Shown: piece after piece, positions 17,406 through 27,168 of the stretch | How positions within the stretch are numbered: the stretch's first letter is position 1 | Layout: every line of letters begins with the position of its first letter | Assembly: GCA_022447185.1 (NCBI GenBank) | Contig: JAKVAY010000070.1 | Coordinates: 1 to 40,847 of the forward strand | Direction: 5' to 3' | DNA length: 40,847 nucleotides | Origin: Fuerstiella sp. | GTDB lineage: Bacteria; Planctomycetota; Planctomycetia; Planctomycetales; Planctomycetaceae | Program-made: the position numbers and the translations under genes | The notes under the pieces: generated by a model | What the model was told of the DNA's origin: nothing | Database searches by the model: none | Seen by the model: the letters and a program-made list of their open reading frames with translations, nothing else

Positions 17406-18089
17406 ATGGGAAAACGAATTTCACACAGCGTCCTCGATCCGTGGCTGGGTCCGCCTTTGAAAAGCCTTTATAAGGTCTTGCCTATTCCCCGGGGATTTCC
17501 ACCCGAAGGAATCGTTTTGATCGGGCATTTGCTGGCCATTCTGGCGGCAGTGGGGTTCTCGTATTCGACCGGGTGTTGGTGGGGTGGACTGCTGGCAGGA
17601 TTAGGAGTCCTCGGAAATCACACCGCTGACTGCCTCGACGGAACTCACGCCCGTGCCACGGGGCAATGCCGAAATGGAGGTGAACTTCTGGATCACTTTA
17701 CGGATCCCCTCTCGTTCTCCTACTGGCTTGTCGGGATTAGTGTCTCTTGTTCCCGACTGGATCTGGGATTGGTTGCCGTAATCTGTCTGTATGCCACGGC
17801 CGTGTTGACGAATATTAAAGCAAAAATGATCGGGGAATTTACACTGGCACGAACAGGGCCAACCGAGTTTAAGACATTATTGGCCCTGTATGGAATTTTT
17901 ATGGCAGGTTTGGTGGGTTCTGCGTCCCCGTCTGTTCGTGTTGAGAACTGGGCTCAGGGATTTTTTCTGGTCCTGATTTCATTTGGTATCCTGCAGTTGG
18001 TGATTGCTCTTTGGGTTGGCGTACGGGATGTCAACAAACATGGCAGTCCACCAGACACCACGGAATGGATCACAAAGCGGGACCATTAG
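17406..18089 (+). CDS. CDP-alcohol phosphatidyltransferase family membrane protein
   Basis: A 227-residue integral membrane enzyme. The full family signature D-x2-D-G-x2-A-R-x8-G-x3-D-x3-D is present: Asp75, Asp78-Gly79, Ala82-Arg83, Gly92, Asp96 and Asp100 (DCLDGTHARATGQ ... GELLDHFTD). These residues bind Mg2+ and the CDP-alcohol, and the enzyme transfers a phosphatidyl-type group between CDP and an alcohol. About five or six hydrophobic segments flank the site. The exact product (phosphatidylglycerol phosphate, inositol or ethanolamine-type lipid) cannot be told from sequence. I start at the ATG at 17406 (MGKRISHSVLDPWL) because the 45 residues before it look random. It has no partner gene close by on the same strand. 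Confidence 0.9.
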   Translation: MGKRISHSVLDPWLGPPLKSLYKVLPIPRGFPPEGIVLIGHLLAILAAVGFSYSTGCWWGGLLAGLGVLGNHTADCLDGTHARATGQCRNGGELLDHFTDPLSFSYWLVGISVSCSRLDLGLVAVICLYATAVLTNIKAKMIGEFTLARTGPTEFKTLLALYGIFMAGLVGSASPSVRVENWAQGFFLVLISFGILQLVIALWVGVRDVNKHGSPPDTTEWITKRDH

Positions 18090-18297
18090 GCGACGCTGAA
18101 AACAGCTCAGCAGACCTTTGCGTGTCTGGTTCGGATTCACTCTGACAGCGGAGTTGTTCTGTGACCTTGGGTACCCAGTGAACGCGTCTCCGAGAAAATG
18201 TACTATCGGAAATCAGTCCGAAGACATTATGTTCAGAACATTCTCCGGCGGAGATCTGTGTCTGTGGCGTCGTTTGACCGGGAAACGCTCTGGGTGG

Positions 18298-19692
18298 TTA
18301 CCGAGTTAACCCCATGTATGCAGACGATGACACGGCCAGATTTCTGATAGTTGGTGAGTCGGATGCTGCAGACAGACTTGTATGCTTTCCGCTGGCGACG
18401 AGGGCCAGTACCAGGAGGCCAACCATGGTTTCTTCTTCAAACTCGACAAGTCGCTGTGGAAATACGAGTCGCTCGATAATCTTTCGCTGCAGGGTTGGAC
18501 TTCGCCGGACCAGACTGCCGGAAAGGACCAGCTTCTCAATGTTCTGTATCCCCAGTCGACTGGCAGCGGTCTCGTAATTCGCAGCCATATTTTCAAAGGC
18601 TGCCCGGAACAGGGGCCCGACTGCCAGGTTCTCCAGGGTGATATTCCGGATCCCGCCACGATGACCCAGAGGACCTGTGAAAAAAGTCAGTTCTACGTCG
18701 AGGTCGGTTTCGGTTTTTTCTGCTTCCGAGAGGATATATGGCCACGGGTCGTCGAGTGCCAGTCCCTGGGATTTGGTGAGTTCTGTGAGCAGGTCCACGA
18801 TTACATTCAGCGATCGACCGGCAGGCAGGTGGGTCAGTGTGTTCAGGTAGCGATTATCGAAATAGGGACGAATCTGATAGTCACCAGGACAGTAGTCATC
18901 GCTTAGGACACTGACCTGCGAACCGGTCGAAGCGTTGATGGAAAGTTCGTTTACTCCCAGTAGAGTGCCGGCCAGAGCGCACTGGTGGTCCCCAACAGAG
19001 GGATACCAGGGAACCTTCCTGCCTTTCAGCGTGATGTGGCCAACAGGACTGTAGGGGTCGCAAAGGCGAGGCCAGTGCAGGGAGTCGATACCCAGTTCAT
19101 GAAATGCCTCATCGTGCCACCGGCGTGTTTCCAGGTTCATTGCACCCAGAGCATTCGTGTACTCGGTGACCGGCTCGGCGTGGGCCAGTTGCATACCGAC
19201 AAAATCACCCAGCAGCATCGGAATCGCGTCGGGTGGTAGCTGTCCGTTTTGCTGGAGCCAGAAGAGGAGTGCGAGAGAGGAGCCGAGCTTGCATTCATGG
19301 CCAAGTTGCCTGATCACGACGTCCCCAAGTCGTTGGAGCAGAAGCTCGTAACAGCTTTGTCCTTCCCGCTGATGTTTCATCTGCAGACGCTGGTCTCGCC
19401 AGGAAAGGTAGTTGGTCAGCGGGCTTCCCTGTTCATCGGTCAGTACCACACCGGCCATTTGGGTGCAGCTTACGATTCCATCACAATTGTCCGCGGCCGA
19501 AAGTGCATCAACGACTTTGCCAACCAGTTGAGTGACCTGCATCGGATCCAGCTCGAAATGGCCCGCTGGCAACCCCGCTATTGCGTCTGGGCTGGCAACC
19601 CGTACGGATTTACCCACGACCTGCAGCCGATCCAGGTCCCAGACCACTCCCTTAATCGAGGTGGAACCGATATCGAGGGCGATGAATTTCAT
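18298..19692 (-). CDS. FGGY-family carbohydrate kinase
   Basis: A 464-residue kinase of the FGGY group. The N-terminal phosphate-binding strand-turn LDIGSTSIKGVVWDL is at residues 6-20, followed by VSCTQMAGVVLTDEQG and TNYLSWRDQR, which resemble the catalytic-domain segments of xylulokinase-like enzymes. Later GDHQCALAGTLLG and INASTGSQVS correspond to the second domain (the usual G-D and T-G-T blocks). The C-terminus holds ENMAANYETAASRLG and LVLSGSLVRRSPTLQRKI, the second ATP-site region. Such enzymes phosphorylate a free sugar or polyol with ATP in the cytoplasm, and the substrate is not determined. It lies 241 bp downstream of the PVC cytochrome on the same strand, beside a sulfatase and an isomerase-like gene, consistent with sugar catabolism. 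Confidence 0.9.
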   Translation of the reverse strand: MKFIALDIGSTSIKGVVWDLDRLQVVGKSVRVASPDAIAGLPAGHFELDPMQVTQLVGKVVDALSAADNCDGIVSCTQMAGVVLTDEQGSPLTNYLSWRDQRLQMKHQREGQSCYELLLQRLGDVVIRQLGHECKLGSSLALLFWLQQNGQLPPDAIPMLLGDFVGMQLAHAEPVTEYTNALGAMNLETRRWHDEAFHELGIDSLHWPRLCDPYSPVGHITLKGRKVPWYPSVGDHQCALAGTLLGVNELSINASTGSQVSVLSDDYCPGDYQIRPYFDNRYLNTLTHLPAGRSLNVIVDLLTELTKSQGLALDDPWPYILSEAEKTETDLDVELTFFTGPLGHRGGIRNITLENLAVGPLFRAAFENMAANYETAASRLGIQNIEKLVLSGSLVRRSPTLQRKIIERLVFPQRLVEFEEETMVGLLVLALVASGKHTSLSAASDSPTIRNLAVSSSAYMGLTR

Positions 19693-19933
19693 TACTCCGG
19701 TTCCCAGGATTGGTTAGGAGTGAGTTGCCGGCGTTATGCCTCATGATATGGGATGACGGTCACACCGGAGCGTCTTCTGACAGGAGAACTTACACATGTG
19801 CAAAAAATAGAGTTTTGCGGTGTGACCTGATCAGATGCCGCCGTTCTTCAGGCAGTGGATCTGTGTTTGTTTGAATTTCTGGCCAGAACTGCGGGCCTGC
19901 TACGCAGATCACGCGTTCTCTTGTCAAGAGGCG

Positions 19934-22900
19934 TTATCCTTCCTTGAGATATCTTACAAGATCAGCAAGGTCTTGGGGTGAGAGCTGTTTCTCCAGTCCG
20001 GCAGGCATGATGGATGTCGTGCCGGAATGTCGCTCATCGATCTCTGCCTTTGGAATTTCCACAGTTTTGTTCGCGTCCAGTTGCAGGATCACTACGTCGT
20101 CCGTTTCTGAGTGAAGGATTCCATTGTGAATAAGTCCGCTTGTTGTGACGATTGATATTGGTTCGTAGTTGCGCACAAACGTCAGGCTGGGAAACAAAAT
20201 GGATTCCAACAAGTCACGTTCGCTGCGGACCTGGCCAATTCGGTTCAGGTCAGGGCCGATCTCTCCGCCAAGATAGGCTCTGCGGTGGCAGGCGAGGCAG
20301 GACGCGGCTGCACTCTGAAACACTTTCAATCCTCGGCGAATATTCGCCTTTGGCAGGAGGGCCAGAATCGATTCGACACGCTCTACCTTGCTGCCGTTTT
20401 CGACTTCAATCCTTTTGAGCAGTGGCGCAGCCTCATTAACCACACCGTCTCCGAAGTTGTTCACGATCTGAGTGAGTCTGTCGGGGAACAGCGAGGTTGC
20501 CGCAGGCGACTGCCGCAACGAGGTAACAAGGGCAGTTCCAACCTGGGGATCCGTCGACTTTGTGAACGCATCCATCAGGGGGCCAAGTTCCATTACTCCC
20601 GTTTGTGGCAATTGATGCGCCAAATGCTGCAACTGGTCGGAAGTCAGTGGTGTCGAGTTGAGAATATCCACTGCCACAGAACGATTTGTCACGTCATTTG
20701 CGAAGTTAAGTTCAGAGCAAACAAACTCAAAGACCTCCGGCGTCAATTCTCGTGTTTCTGTCGGCAGTAATCGAATCGCCCGTAGTCGGATGTCCGCATC
20801 CTGTCCTTCGGTCTGGAGTGCGAGTTTCTGCAGTCGCGAAACTGTTGCTGCGGCAAACTGTCCATTTCCCAAAGACTTCAGCGTTCCAAGAGCAGCACGG
20901 GTGATGCGTTTGTTGTCGTTCAATCGCAAGTTGATTGCTTCCTCCCACACGTCCGGTATTGGTCGGAGCCGAGTTGCCGTCATTGCATCCAGTACTGTGA
21001 CGCAAAGTTCAGGGCTGGATTTCGTGTCCAGTAACATGTCGCCCATTAGCTGTTGCACACTGATTGATTCGGCAAACAGTGTCAGGCGTTCCCCGAACCG
21101 CTCTAGCCATACTTTATTGGGATCGGATGACCGGAGTTCCTGGAGGAATGCATCTGCCACGTGATCACCCCACTCCGAATGTTGTGCTGCGATCCACCAT
21201 GCTGTTCCATTCAATATCTGGTTCTTCGTTACCAGAAGTTCTCGTATGTCGTGAACACCAAGGTGGTGATCACCATTCATTTGATCGAGGGCAATCAATG
21301 CTGCACGCCGTGTACGGTCATTGGTTGCGGTTAGAAACTGTTGTACGACTTCCGGTGCATTCAATTCCATGGTGGCATAGATCAATGAGTGTTCCAGGCA
21401 GCGGTCCACCACTTGTTTACCAGTTCGCCTCGGTAACATCGCTGCAGGCACAGCAGACAACAGTGCGGGAATGTCCGCGGCCGAGCCAACTCTCCCTAAT
21501 GCTTCCGCGGCGGCCCGGCGATTGTGGGGTGTTCCATGCGTCAGGATAGCTCGCAGGTGTGTATGCGACTTGTGATCACGATGAACACTGACCGAATGGA
21601 TCGCGGCCTGACGCACGGTTTCATCGGCATCCGTCAACGCGGTACGTACAGTTTGTCGTGCTTTGAGTCCGTTTATCCATGTGAGTGCCCAAACCGCTTG
21701 GAGTCGATGGTGTGGGTCATTCGACGATTCGACGATGCGTCTTAGTGCCGGAATCATTCGAACGCCGCGCCTGCCAATTATTTGTCGCGCCCGAAGCCGA
21801 ACGGAAAAACGCGTATCACCAAGCCATTCAGCTAATGTGGCATCGTCAGAGTGATTCCAGTCGAGTTGTTGACCTCGCGGATCCTCGACCGGCCGGACTT
21901 GAGATCGACGGATTCGATAGATCCCGCCAAGCACATCCGGTTTTTCCAGTTGCGAAGTCGGACAACACAGGCGAAACCAACCTCCGGTATCGACGACAAT
22001 GACGCTGCCGTCAGCATCTTCCACAACGTCGGTGGGATGGAAGTCAAGGTCATTGCTCTGCAGCAGAATGGAATCTGTAGCATGGAATGTGGCTCCATTC
22101 TTCGTCAATACATGTCGCACGACCTTATGCATGTTGAAAGAACAGGTGAGCACATTGTTTTGAAATTCTTTGCCCAGACCATCCGACTCAAGTCGGGCCA
22201 GTCCGCAGGGGGCGGCCACACCGAGGTGAGACAACACGGGCATCAGGTCGCCTGTCCTTGGATGGCCGTCAATCGCTGAGTGATCCTTTCCATAGACTCC
22301 GCCATAGATCGCATGGATGACACCATCACGCAGTCCCTGACGAGGATGAATCAGAAAGGTTGTTGTGAAGAGGCGTTCTCCGCCTGGCGTGAACGCGACC
22401 TCAACCGGATTATCCATGCCGCCGGTCATTACTGATTCGATCGGACCACCTTCTGGGCGACGCCGAAAAATGTGGGCGGCCTTTGTTTGAAAGGCCGGAC
22501 GACCGGTGCGTTGGTATGTCTGCCTGGCAAATGCGCCTTTGCACCAGTAGATCCAGCCATCCGGACCGAGATACGGCCCGTGCAGGTCATTCGCACAATG
22601 TGTCAGTGTCTTTCCGTCGAACCAGATTTCGCGATTCTCGGCGACGCCATCATCATCAGTATCGGTGAATTTCCAGATTTCGGGCGGTGCGGCGACGTAT
22701 AGCGAACCATCAAACCACATTGATCCCTCCGGAAACATCAACTGATCTGCATATACAGTACCGGAGTCGAACCTGCCATCGCCGTTATTGTCTGTCAGAC
22801 GCACGATCCGATGAGGACGTTTCTTTCGCTGGATATCGACGTGTTCGTTCGAACCGCTGGAATCCGTGACGTACAGTCGGCCCTGCTCGTCAAAGTCTGC

Positions 22901-23050
22901 GCTCACCGGACGTTCGACGAGCTCTCCTCCGGCGATGTCTTCAATCTCAAAACCATCGGGCAGCATGAATGACTGGCCGTTCAGTTTGAACTCAGAAGCA
23001 TTTGAAGTGGTGGCCAGGATGATGCTGATCAGCAATGACAACAAACGCAT
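19934..23050 (-). CDS. PVC-type cytochrome with dehydrogenase-like propeller, HEAT repeats and CxxCH heme domain
   Basis: A protein of about 1038 residues, exported: signal peptide MRLLSLLISIILATTSNA from the ATG at 23050. The N-terminal part (about 20-400) is beta-propeller-like, of the type annotated as a membrane-bound dehydrogenase domain (GRLYVTDSSGSNE, VEVAFTPGGERLFTT, FHPTDVVEDADGSVIVVD). The middle carries HEAT-like helical repeats (RRAAAEALGRVGS, RTALTDADETVRQAAI, RLQAVWALTWING). The C-terminal domain has one heme site, CLACH, encoded at about 20285-20299, with GGEIGPDLNRIG after it and a methionine (SIMPAG) as a candidate axial ligand. This architecture is widespread in Planctomycetes and Verrucomicrobia. 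It probably oxidises a sugar or alcohol-like substrate in the periplasm, but the substrate and partner are unknown. Confidence 0.93.
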   Translation of the reverse strand: MRLLSLLISIILATTSNASEFKLNGQSFMLPDGFEIEDIAGGELVERPVSADFDEQGRLYVTDSSGSNEHVDIQRKKRPHRIVRLTDNNGDGRFDSGTVYADQLMFPEGSMWFDGSLYVAAPPEIWKFTDTDDDGVAENREIWFDGKTLTHCANDLHGPYLGPDGWIYWCKGAFARQTYQRTGRPAFQTKAAHIFRRRPEGGPIESVMTGGMDNPVEVAFTPGGERLFTTTFLIHPRQGLRDGVIHAIYGGVYGKDHSAIDGHPRTGDLMPVLSHLGVAAPCGLARLESDGLGKEFQNNVLTCSFNMHKVVRHVLTKNGATFHATDSILLQSNDLDFHPTDVVEDADGSVIVVDTGGWFRLCCPTSQLEKPDVLGGIYRIRRSQVRPVEDPRGQQLDWNHSDDATLAEWLGDTRFSVRLRARQIIGRRGVRMIPALRRIVESSNDPHHRLQAVWALTWINGLKARQTVRTALTDADETVRQAAIHSVSVHRDHKSHTHLRAILTHGTPHNRRAAAEALGRVGSAADIPALLSAVPAAMLPRRTGKQVVDRCLEHSLIYATMELNAPEVVQQFLTATNDRTRRAALIALDQMNGDHHLGVHDIRELLVTKNQILNGTAWWIAAQHSEWGDHVADAFLQELRSSDPNKVWLERFGERLTLFAESISVQQLMGDMLLDTKSSPELCVTVLDAMTATRLRPIPDVWEEAINLRLNDNKRITRAALGTLKSLGNGQFAAATVSRLQKLALQTEGQDADIRLRAIRLLPTETRELTPEVFEFVCSELNFANDVTNRSVAVDILNSTPLTSDQLQHLAHQLPQTGVMELGPLMDAFTKSTDPQVGTALVTSLRQSPAATSLFPDRLTQIVNNFGDGVVNEAAPLLKRIEVENGSKVERVESILALLPKANIRRGLKVFQSAAASCLACHRRAYLGGEIGPDLNRIGQVRSERDLLESILFPSLTFVRNYEPISIVTTSGLIHNGILHSETDDVVILQLDANKTVEIPKAEIDERHSGTTSIMPAGLEKQLSPQDLADLVRYLKEG

Positions 23051-23313
23051 CGAATGAGACCTTTTGCCATGTGAGAGTCGCACCTGGCCAGGACATAGAC
23101 AGTGGATTATTAACACGGGCAGACGAGATCAGTGGTGTTTTCCGAGTATCAAACGCATCCGGCAGCCAACTCATTCTCGGAAGTCAGCTCATTTCCTGTA
23201 ACAGACGAAATCTGAAGCGAATTCGAACGATGCATACAGCCGGTGCTGCGAGTCTAAAGGACGGTTGTCTTTGAGACCACGAATTATGAGAGCTGGCCGG
23301 GATCCGGTAGTTA

Positions 23314-24138
23314 CTACTCAAACTGAGCACCGCGTGCCCGCAGATACTCACGGCTGGTATCAAGAGACCGCCAGATGGCTGGCGATGATTCGATTTCGAA
23401 CAATGCGGGTCCGTCAAAGTTAATGTGAACCAGAGCAGCAAGTTGGTCCGTCCAGTTGATGTCGCCGTCACGAACGGACTCCAGGAATCTTCCGTTCCCG
23501 CGCTGTTTGAAGTGGACCATTGAAATTTCAGTCGATCGAAGTGATCGCGTAATGCTGTCTGGATCGACCTCTTCAGGCTGGAGCAGGAGATTCGCTGCGT
23601 CGTAGCATAGTTGAATTTGACTGCCATTCTGATGACTTATTCGTTGCTGCTCCATGATCCGGCGAAACTGACTCCAGGGCTGAATTGAATTTTCAGCTGA
23701 AAGCACCACACCGCTGCGTGTTGCGGCGTCAGCGAGCTGACTCATGGACTCCACGATGCTCTGAATTTTGGACGTCGACTGTTCGGTGAACTGCGTTGTC
23801 AGATCAACGAGTCTCAGTTGTGGCGTGAATTGTCCGGACACGGCAAGTGCAGCTTCGAGTCCGATCTGAAACAGCCGTATGTCCGGGGTGAGAGTCGTCG
23901 AGAAAATGGGCAGCCCCATCGCGATGTTGAACCGCACTGTGGGGAACAGCTTTGGAAAGTTCGAGAGTGCGATGGCATCGGGTGTGCACTCTGGCCCCGA
24001 TTCAAATTCACCAAGACATGTTTGACGTAACTCGACGGCCTTATACCCGCGTTCCACAGCTTCTTGAATCAGATTCTCTATCGGCATATCAGCCTGAAGT
24101 TGCTGTTGCCAGCAGTTTGATACGAGGCCTGAGATCAT
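23314..24138 (-). CDS. Sugar phosphate isomerase/epimerase-like TIM barrel
   Basis: A 274-residue protein of the xylose-isomerase-like TIM-barrel superfamily without a signal peptide. Strands seen are MISGLVSNCWQQ, YKAVELRQTC, VRFNIAMG, LRLVDLTTQ, VVLSAENS (a likely metal-binding Glu), IQLCYDAANL (Asp), ISMVHFKQR (His) and ALFEIESS (Glu). The ATG at 24138 is preceded by AGGAG at about 8 nt; the longer frame to 24204 adds a random-looking stretch that runs into the sulfatase end. It follows the sulfatase by 69 bp and precedes the PVC cytochrome by 263 bp, so it may serve the same catabolic route. Substrate unknown. The N-terminal barrel strand and the Glu/Asp/His/Glu series support the call. 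Confidence 0.85.
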   Translation of the reverse strand: MISGLVSNCWQQQLQADMPIENLIQEAVERGYKAVELRQTCLGEFESGPECTPDAIALSNFPKLFPTVRFNIAMGLPIFSTTLTPDIRLFQIGLEAALAVSGQFTPQLRLVDLTTQFTEQSTSKIQSIVESMSQLADAATRSGVVLSAENSIQPWSQFRRIMEQQRISHQNGSQIQLCYDAANLLLQPEEVDPDSITRSLRSTEISMVHFKQRGNGRFLESVRDGDINWTDQLAALVHINFDGPALFEIESSPAIWRSLDTSREYLRARGAQFE

Positions 24139-24207
24139 TTTTGGTCTCCTGGGGGGGCTTGACATCAAGTGGCCACAGGTTTGCATTGTCCGGCTAATGA
24201 CCAACTC

Positions 24208-25806
24208 TTACTCCGTTGTCGTAAACGGGAGTTTGTCAAATGTCGAACCGTTTCCCGTGACTCGTGGGTCGTCTGTTTCAACAAGTACCTGCATCAGACG
24301 CCGTGAAAGATCGGTTTGAACAGCATCGTAATGCTGTTCGCCGGCGACATTGTGAAGCTGATGACGATCGACGTGAAGATCGTAAAGTTCTTCTTCTGGT
24401 CGACGAGCAAACGCGAAATCAAAGTATCGTCGCCGGCCGGGGGCCTTTGCGCAGTTTGTGGCAATCCACGCTTTTGTGGGACTGGCATCCAGGTCTGCGA
24501 AGGCCGCAAACGTGTTGTCACGCAGCGTTTCGAATATTGGCATTTCAGCGGCCGGTTCTCCGAATCCAGGCCCGGTTCCCATGGGCCAGCGGTCTGGCGC
24601 GAAATTCCGGATATACAGAAAATTCTTTGTGCGGATTGCACGCTGCGGATAGGGGAGCCAGTGAGTGCGTGCTTTCGCGACATGACGTTCTCGCCCGGTC
24701 ACTACGGCATCTCGCGAGGAATCCACAATGCCGGATCGATCTGACATCAACACAGGCATCAGACTCCTGCCCGTCATCACGTCTGGCACGCGTTCGCCGG
24801 AGGCATCCACAAGCGTAGCGGCCAGGTCAGTCAGACAGACAAAGTCCTGAACAATCCGATTTCCCTTCACTGACTCTGGCCACCGTATGGCGAGTGGCAC
24901 GTGGGTTCCAAAGTCATATAGATAGCATTTCCCGCCAGGAAATCCTGGGGCTCCGTGGTCACCACTGACGACGATGATTGTGTTGTCAATTTCACCAATG
25001 GCCTGAAGTTCGTTCAGCAGCGCTCCGAGTCCGGCATCAAAGGCCATGACTTCACCGAGATAATCTGCGAAGTCTTCCCGTACGATTGGGACGTCGGGCA
25101 GACAGGGCGGCAATTTCCCCTTTAACTGGTCCGGATTGAGCCTCCACATCGTTGTTCCTGAGCCCTGAATCCATGTGCGGTGGCAATTTGTTGGTCCCCA
25201 CCAGTAACAGAACGGGGCCTCGTGGGGACGATCAGCGAGAAAGTCTTTGAAGTTGTCCCGGACTTCATTCATCAATAACTGTTTTGCAGCTTTTGGATTG
25301 TCGTGTCCGGTAACAAACTGACTGAACTGATTGAATCGGTTCCCTCTTCTGTTGTAACTGGTTGCACGGGATCCGTATGGAGCGTTTGCGGGCCGACCGG
25401 GACTCCAGACTTTACAAGTGTGTCCGATGTGGTATCCGGCCTTTTGAAGAATGAGTGGGTAGGTGGGGATCGTGTCGTTCCAGACGGCGCCCTGAAGAAT
25501 TGCCCCACGTCCGGTGCGCCAGAAATACTGGCCGGAAAGCAGTGAACTGCGACACGGTGTACACGATGGAGCATTCACGAATGCATTTGTGAAAAGTACG
25601 CCTTCTCGGGCAATCCGGTCAAAATTCGGAGTTCGAATCAGATCACTTGGTCCACCTGGTTCGATGGTCGCATAAGCACTGGCATACCGCCCCCAGTCGT
25701 CGGCAAACGCAAAGAGTATGTTAGGGCGTTCATGTTCTGCAGCAGCTATAACGCTGTTTAGCCACAGAGCGGTGGTCAGGCAGAACGGAATAACCTGTAA
25801 ATGCAT
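24208..25806 (-). CDS. Type I sulfatase, exported
   Basis: A 532-residue sulfatase with an N-terminal signal peptide ([14 protein letters not shown]). [14 protein letters not shown] carries the metal-binding Asp36-Asp37, and the formylglycine motif is canonical: [13 protein letters not shown], with Cys82 and Arg86 (CxPxR). Further landmarks are [47 protein letters not shown] (Asp-His of the metal site), and the C-terminal [18 protein letters not shown]. The enzyme should hydrolyse a sulfate ester, perhaps of an algal or other sulfated glycan, outside the cytoplasm after activation by the formylglycine-generating enzyme. ATG at 25806. It is the first gene of a minus-strand group with a TIM barrel, a PVC cytochrome and a sugar kinase. 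Fold and active site are clear; the substrate is not. Confidence 0.95.
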   Translation of the reverse strand: MHLQVIPFCLTTALWLNSVIAAAEHERPNILFAFADDWGRYASAYATIEPGGPSDLIRTPNFDRIAREGVLFTNAFVNAPSCTPCRSSLLSGQYFWRTGRGAILQGAVWNDTIPTYPLILQKAGYHIGHTCKVWSPGRPANAPYGSRATSYNRRGNRFNQFSQFVTGHDNPKAAKQLLMNEVRDNFKDFLADRPHEAPFCYWWGPTNCHRTWIQGSGTTMWRLNPDQLKGKLPPCLPDVPIVREDFADYLGEVMAFDAGLGALLNELQAIGEIDNTIIVVSGDHGAPGFPGGKCYLYDFGTHVPLAIRWPESVKGNRIVQDFVCLTDLAATLVDASGERVPDVMTGRSLMPVLMSDRSGIVDSSRDAVVTGRERHVAKARTHWLPYPQRAIRTKNFLYIRNFAPDRWPMGTGPGFGEPAAEMPIFETLRDNTFAAFADLDASPTKAWIATNCAKAPGRRRYFDFAFARRPEEELYDLHVDRHQLHNVAGEQHYDAVQTDLSRRLMQVLVETDDPRVTGNGSTFDKLPFTTTE

Positions 25807-26555
25807 TGTGTCAATTTCAGTTGTCGGTATCTGTTCTCAGACGACCGCCGATGAAACTCGCAACGAATCAGTCGATTTGCTGAGGCTTTCGGTCATTCTG
25901 AACGCGACAGATGTTCTCATAACGGTTTGATTGTCACTTTTGGCTCGACGTCAAACAAACATCGGAAGAGCAGTAACATCAAACCACATTCGGAGTATAT
26001 GGTGTCCGGGACAACAAAGAATTCCTGGATGAACAGGTCCCTCGTCGAGACCAGCACGGCGACGGTGAGGTTGTGATAGCCAGACAGCCATTGTGACGTC
26101 CTGTTACTGACGTCGCCATGACACATCACCGAAGCCTCGCAGAAATCATTTGTCCGCCGATGGAAAAGACATTGGCAATCCGAAAAGTGGAAAAACGGAA
26201 CTTCAACACTGCCGTGAAAGATTGCGTTTGGACATTTTGGACTGGCAGGGTGCATGGCAGATTCAAACTTTTCGCACAAGCAGGGGACGTGATTTCCCTG
26301 TTTATACGAAACATATCAAATTGAGTGTTTCGACTCCCGATTCGACGACACGTGCTGACAACCTGTTCATCCAAATTACAATTCGGCAGGAAATGCCCGC
26401 TGACGACTGGTGACTGCAAAAATGACCACAACGAACCCTGGTTGGTATAAGGTTGAACCGTTCGCCGAACGAACTCGGTTTCTTCATCTTGACGATCAGC
26501 ACGACAGTCAGCAGATTCACAGTCCACTTAACTGACTCATCTCTCATGGTGCCTG
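25807..26555. other. Gene-poor region between the sulfatase and the TIGR03546-like gene
   Basis: This 749-bp stretch lies upstream of both a minus-strand sulfatase and a plus-strand membrane protein, so promoters for both should be here. The only protein-like frame runs plus-strand from a TTG near 26150 to 26413 (87 codons); its second half reads like real protein (ILDWQGAWQIQTF, HIKLSVSTPDS) but has no recognised family. A second frame at 26118-26324 starts from an ATG in a different phase, so a decayed, frameshifted gene is conceivable. Larger minus-strand frames (26302-26847, 25917-26279) look random. Nothing else was recognised. Confidence 0.4.
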
Positions 26556-27068
26556 ATGTTCCTGTTTCTGAAACCTTTGAGACTCTGCCTCGCTGCATTG
26601 GCCGGGCAATCGGCACCGAGACAACTTTCAATGGGACTTGCCTTCGGAATTCTTGTGGGTCTGGTTCCGAAGGGGAATCTGCTGGCTGTCTTTCTTGCTG
26701 CGATCCTGGCGGCGTCACGTGTAAATCTGGGTGTGGCGGCAGGCGCAATCGTATGCTGTAGCCTGGCATCCCCGCTAATCGATCCGATATCGCACGTGAT
26801 CGGTAGCTGGTTATTGAAGCATCCGGGTCTCTCATCATTCTGGACATGGTTGTACAACCTGCCGGTAGCTCCGTGGACCGGATTCAACAACTCCGTTGTG
26901 CTGGGCAGTTTCGTTGTTGGATTGATTCTGCTCTATCCGGCCCACAGGCTCAGTCGACCGGTGTTTGAAAAGTACTCAGAAGGTGCCGGAAAATGGATTC
27001 GACGATTTTGGCTGACTCGTGCGCTTATGGGAGCCGAGTGGGCGGCGCGTGTTGGAGTCGTTGAGTAA
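26556..27068 (+). CDS. TIGR03546-like small membrane protein
   Basis: A 170-residue integral membrane protein: an amphipathic N-terminus, then hydrophobic segments near 27-52 (GILVGLVPKGNLLAVFLAAI), 58-76 (GVAAGAIVCCSLASP), and 113-128 (VVLGSFVVGLILLYP), ending in a basic tail (EKYSEGAGKWIRRFW). The FGILVGLVPKGN and SPLIDPISH segments and its position directly before a large membrane-anchored protein match the uncharacterised TIGR03546 family, which is almost always adjacent to TIGR03545. ATG at 26556 has only a weak Shine-Dalgarno. The downstream gene begins about 100 bp later on the same strand. Function unknown. The family name is from resemblance and gene order, not from a search. Confidence 0.75.
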   Translation: MFLFLKPLRLCLAALAGQSAPRQLSMGLAFGILVGLVPKGNLLAVFLAAILAASRVNLGVAAGAIVCCSLASPLIDPISHVIGSWLLKHPGLSSFWTWLYNLPVAPWTGFNNSVVLGSFVVGLILLYPAHRLSRPVFEKYSEGAGKWIRRFWLTRALMGAEWAARVGVVE

Positions 27069-27168
27069 CAGACATTTGGAAATTCAGAGGTTGTGAACGG
27101 TTTGATCGGATGGTTGCCGAGGGGCCGGCCGGTCGTCTTGCAGCAGTGAGAATCGCAGGAGATACATT

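Noticed and set aside
20658..21164. 168-codon plus-strand frame
   Set aside because: It is antisense to the PVC cytochrome HEAT region, Ser/Arg-rich and without any recognisable domain; the minus-strand reading is clearly the real gene.
26302..26847. 181-codon minus-strand frame
   Set aside because: It overlaps the TIGR03546-like gene on the other strand, and its Arg/Pro/Ser-rich sequence has no family resemblance.
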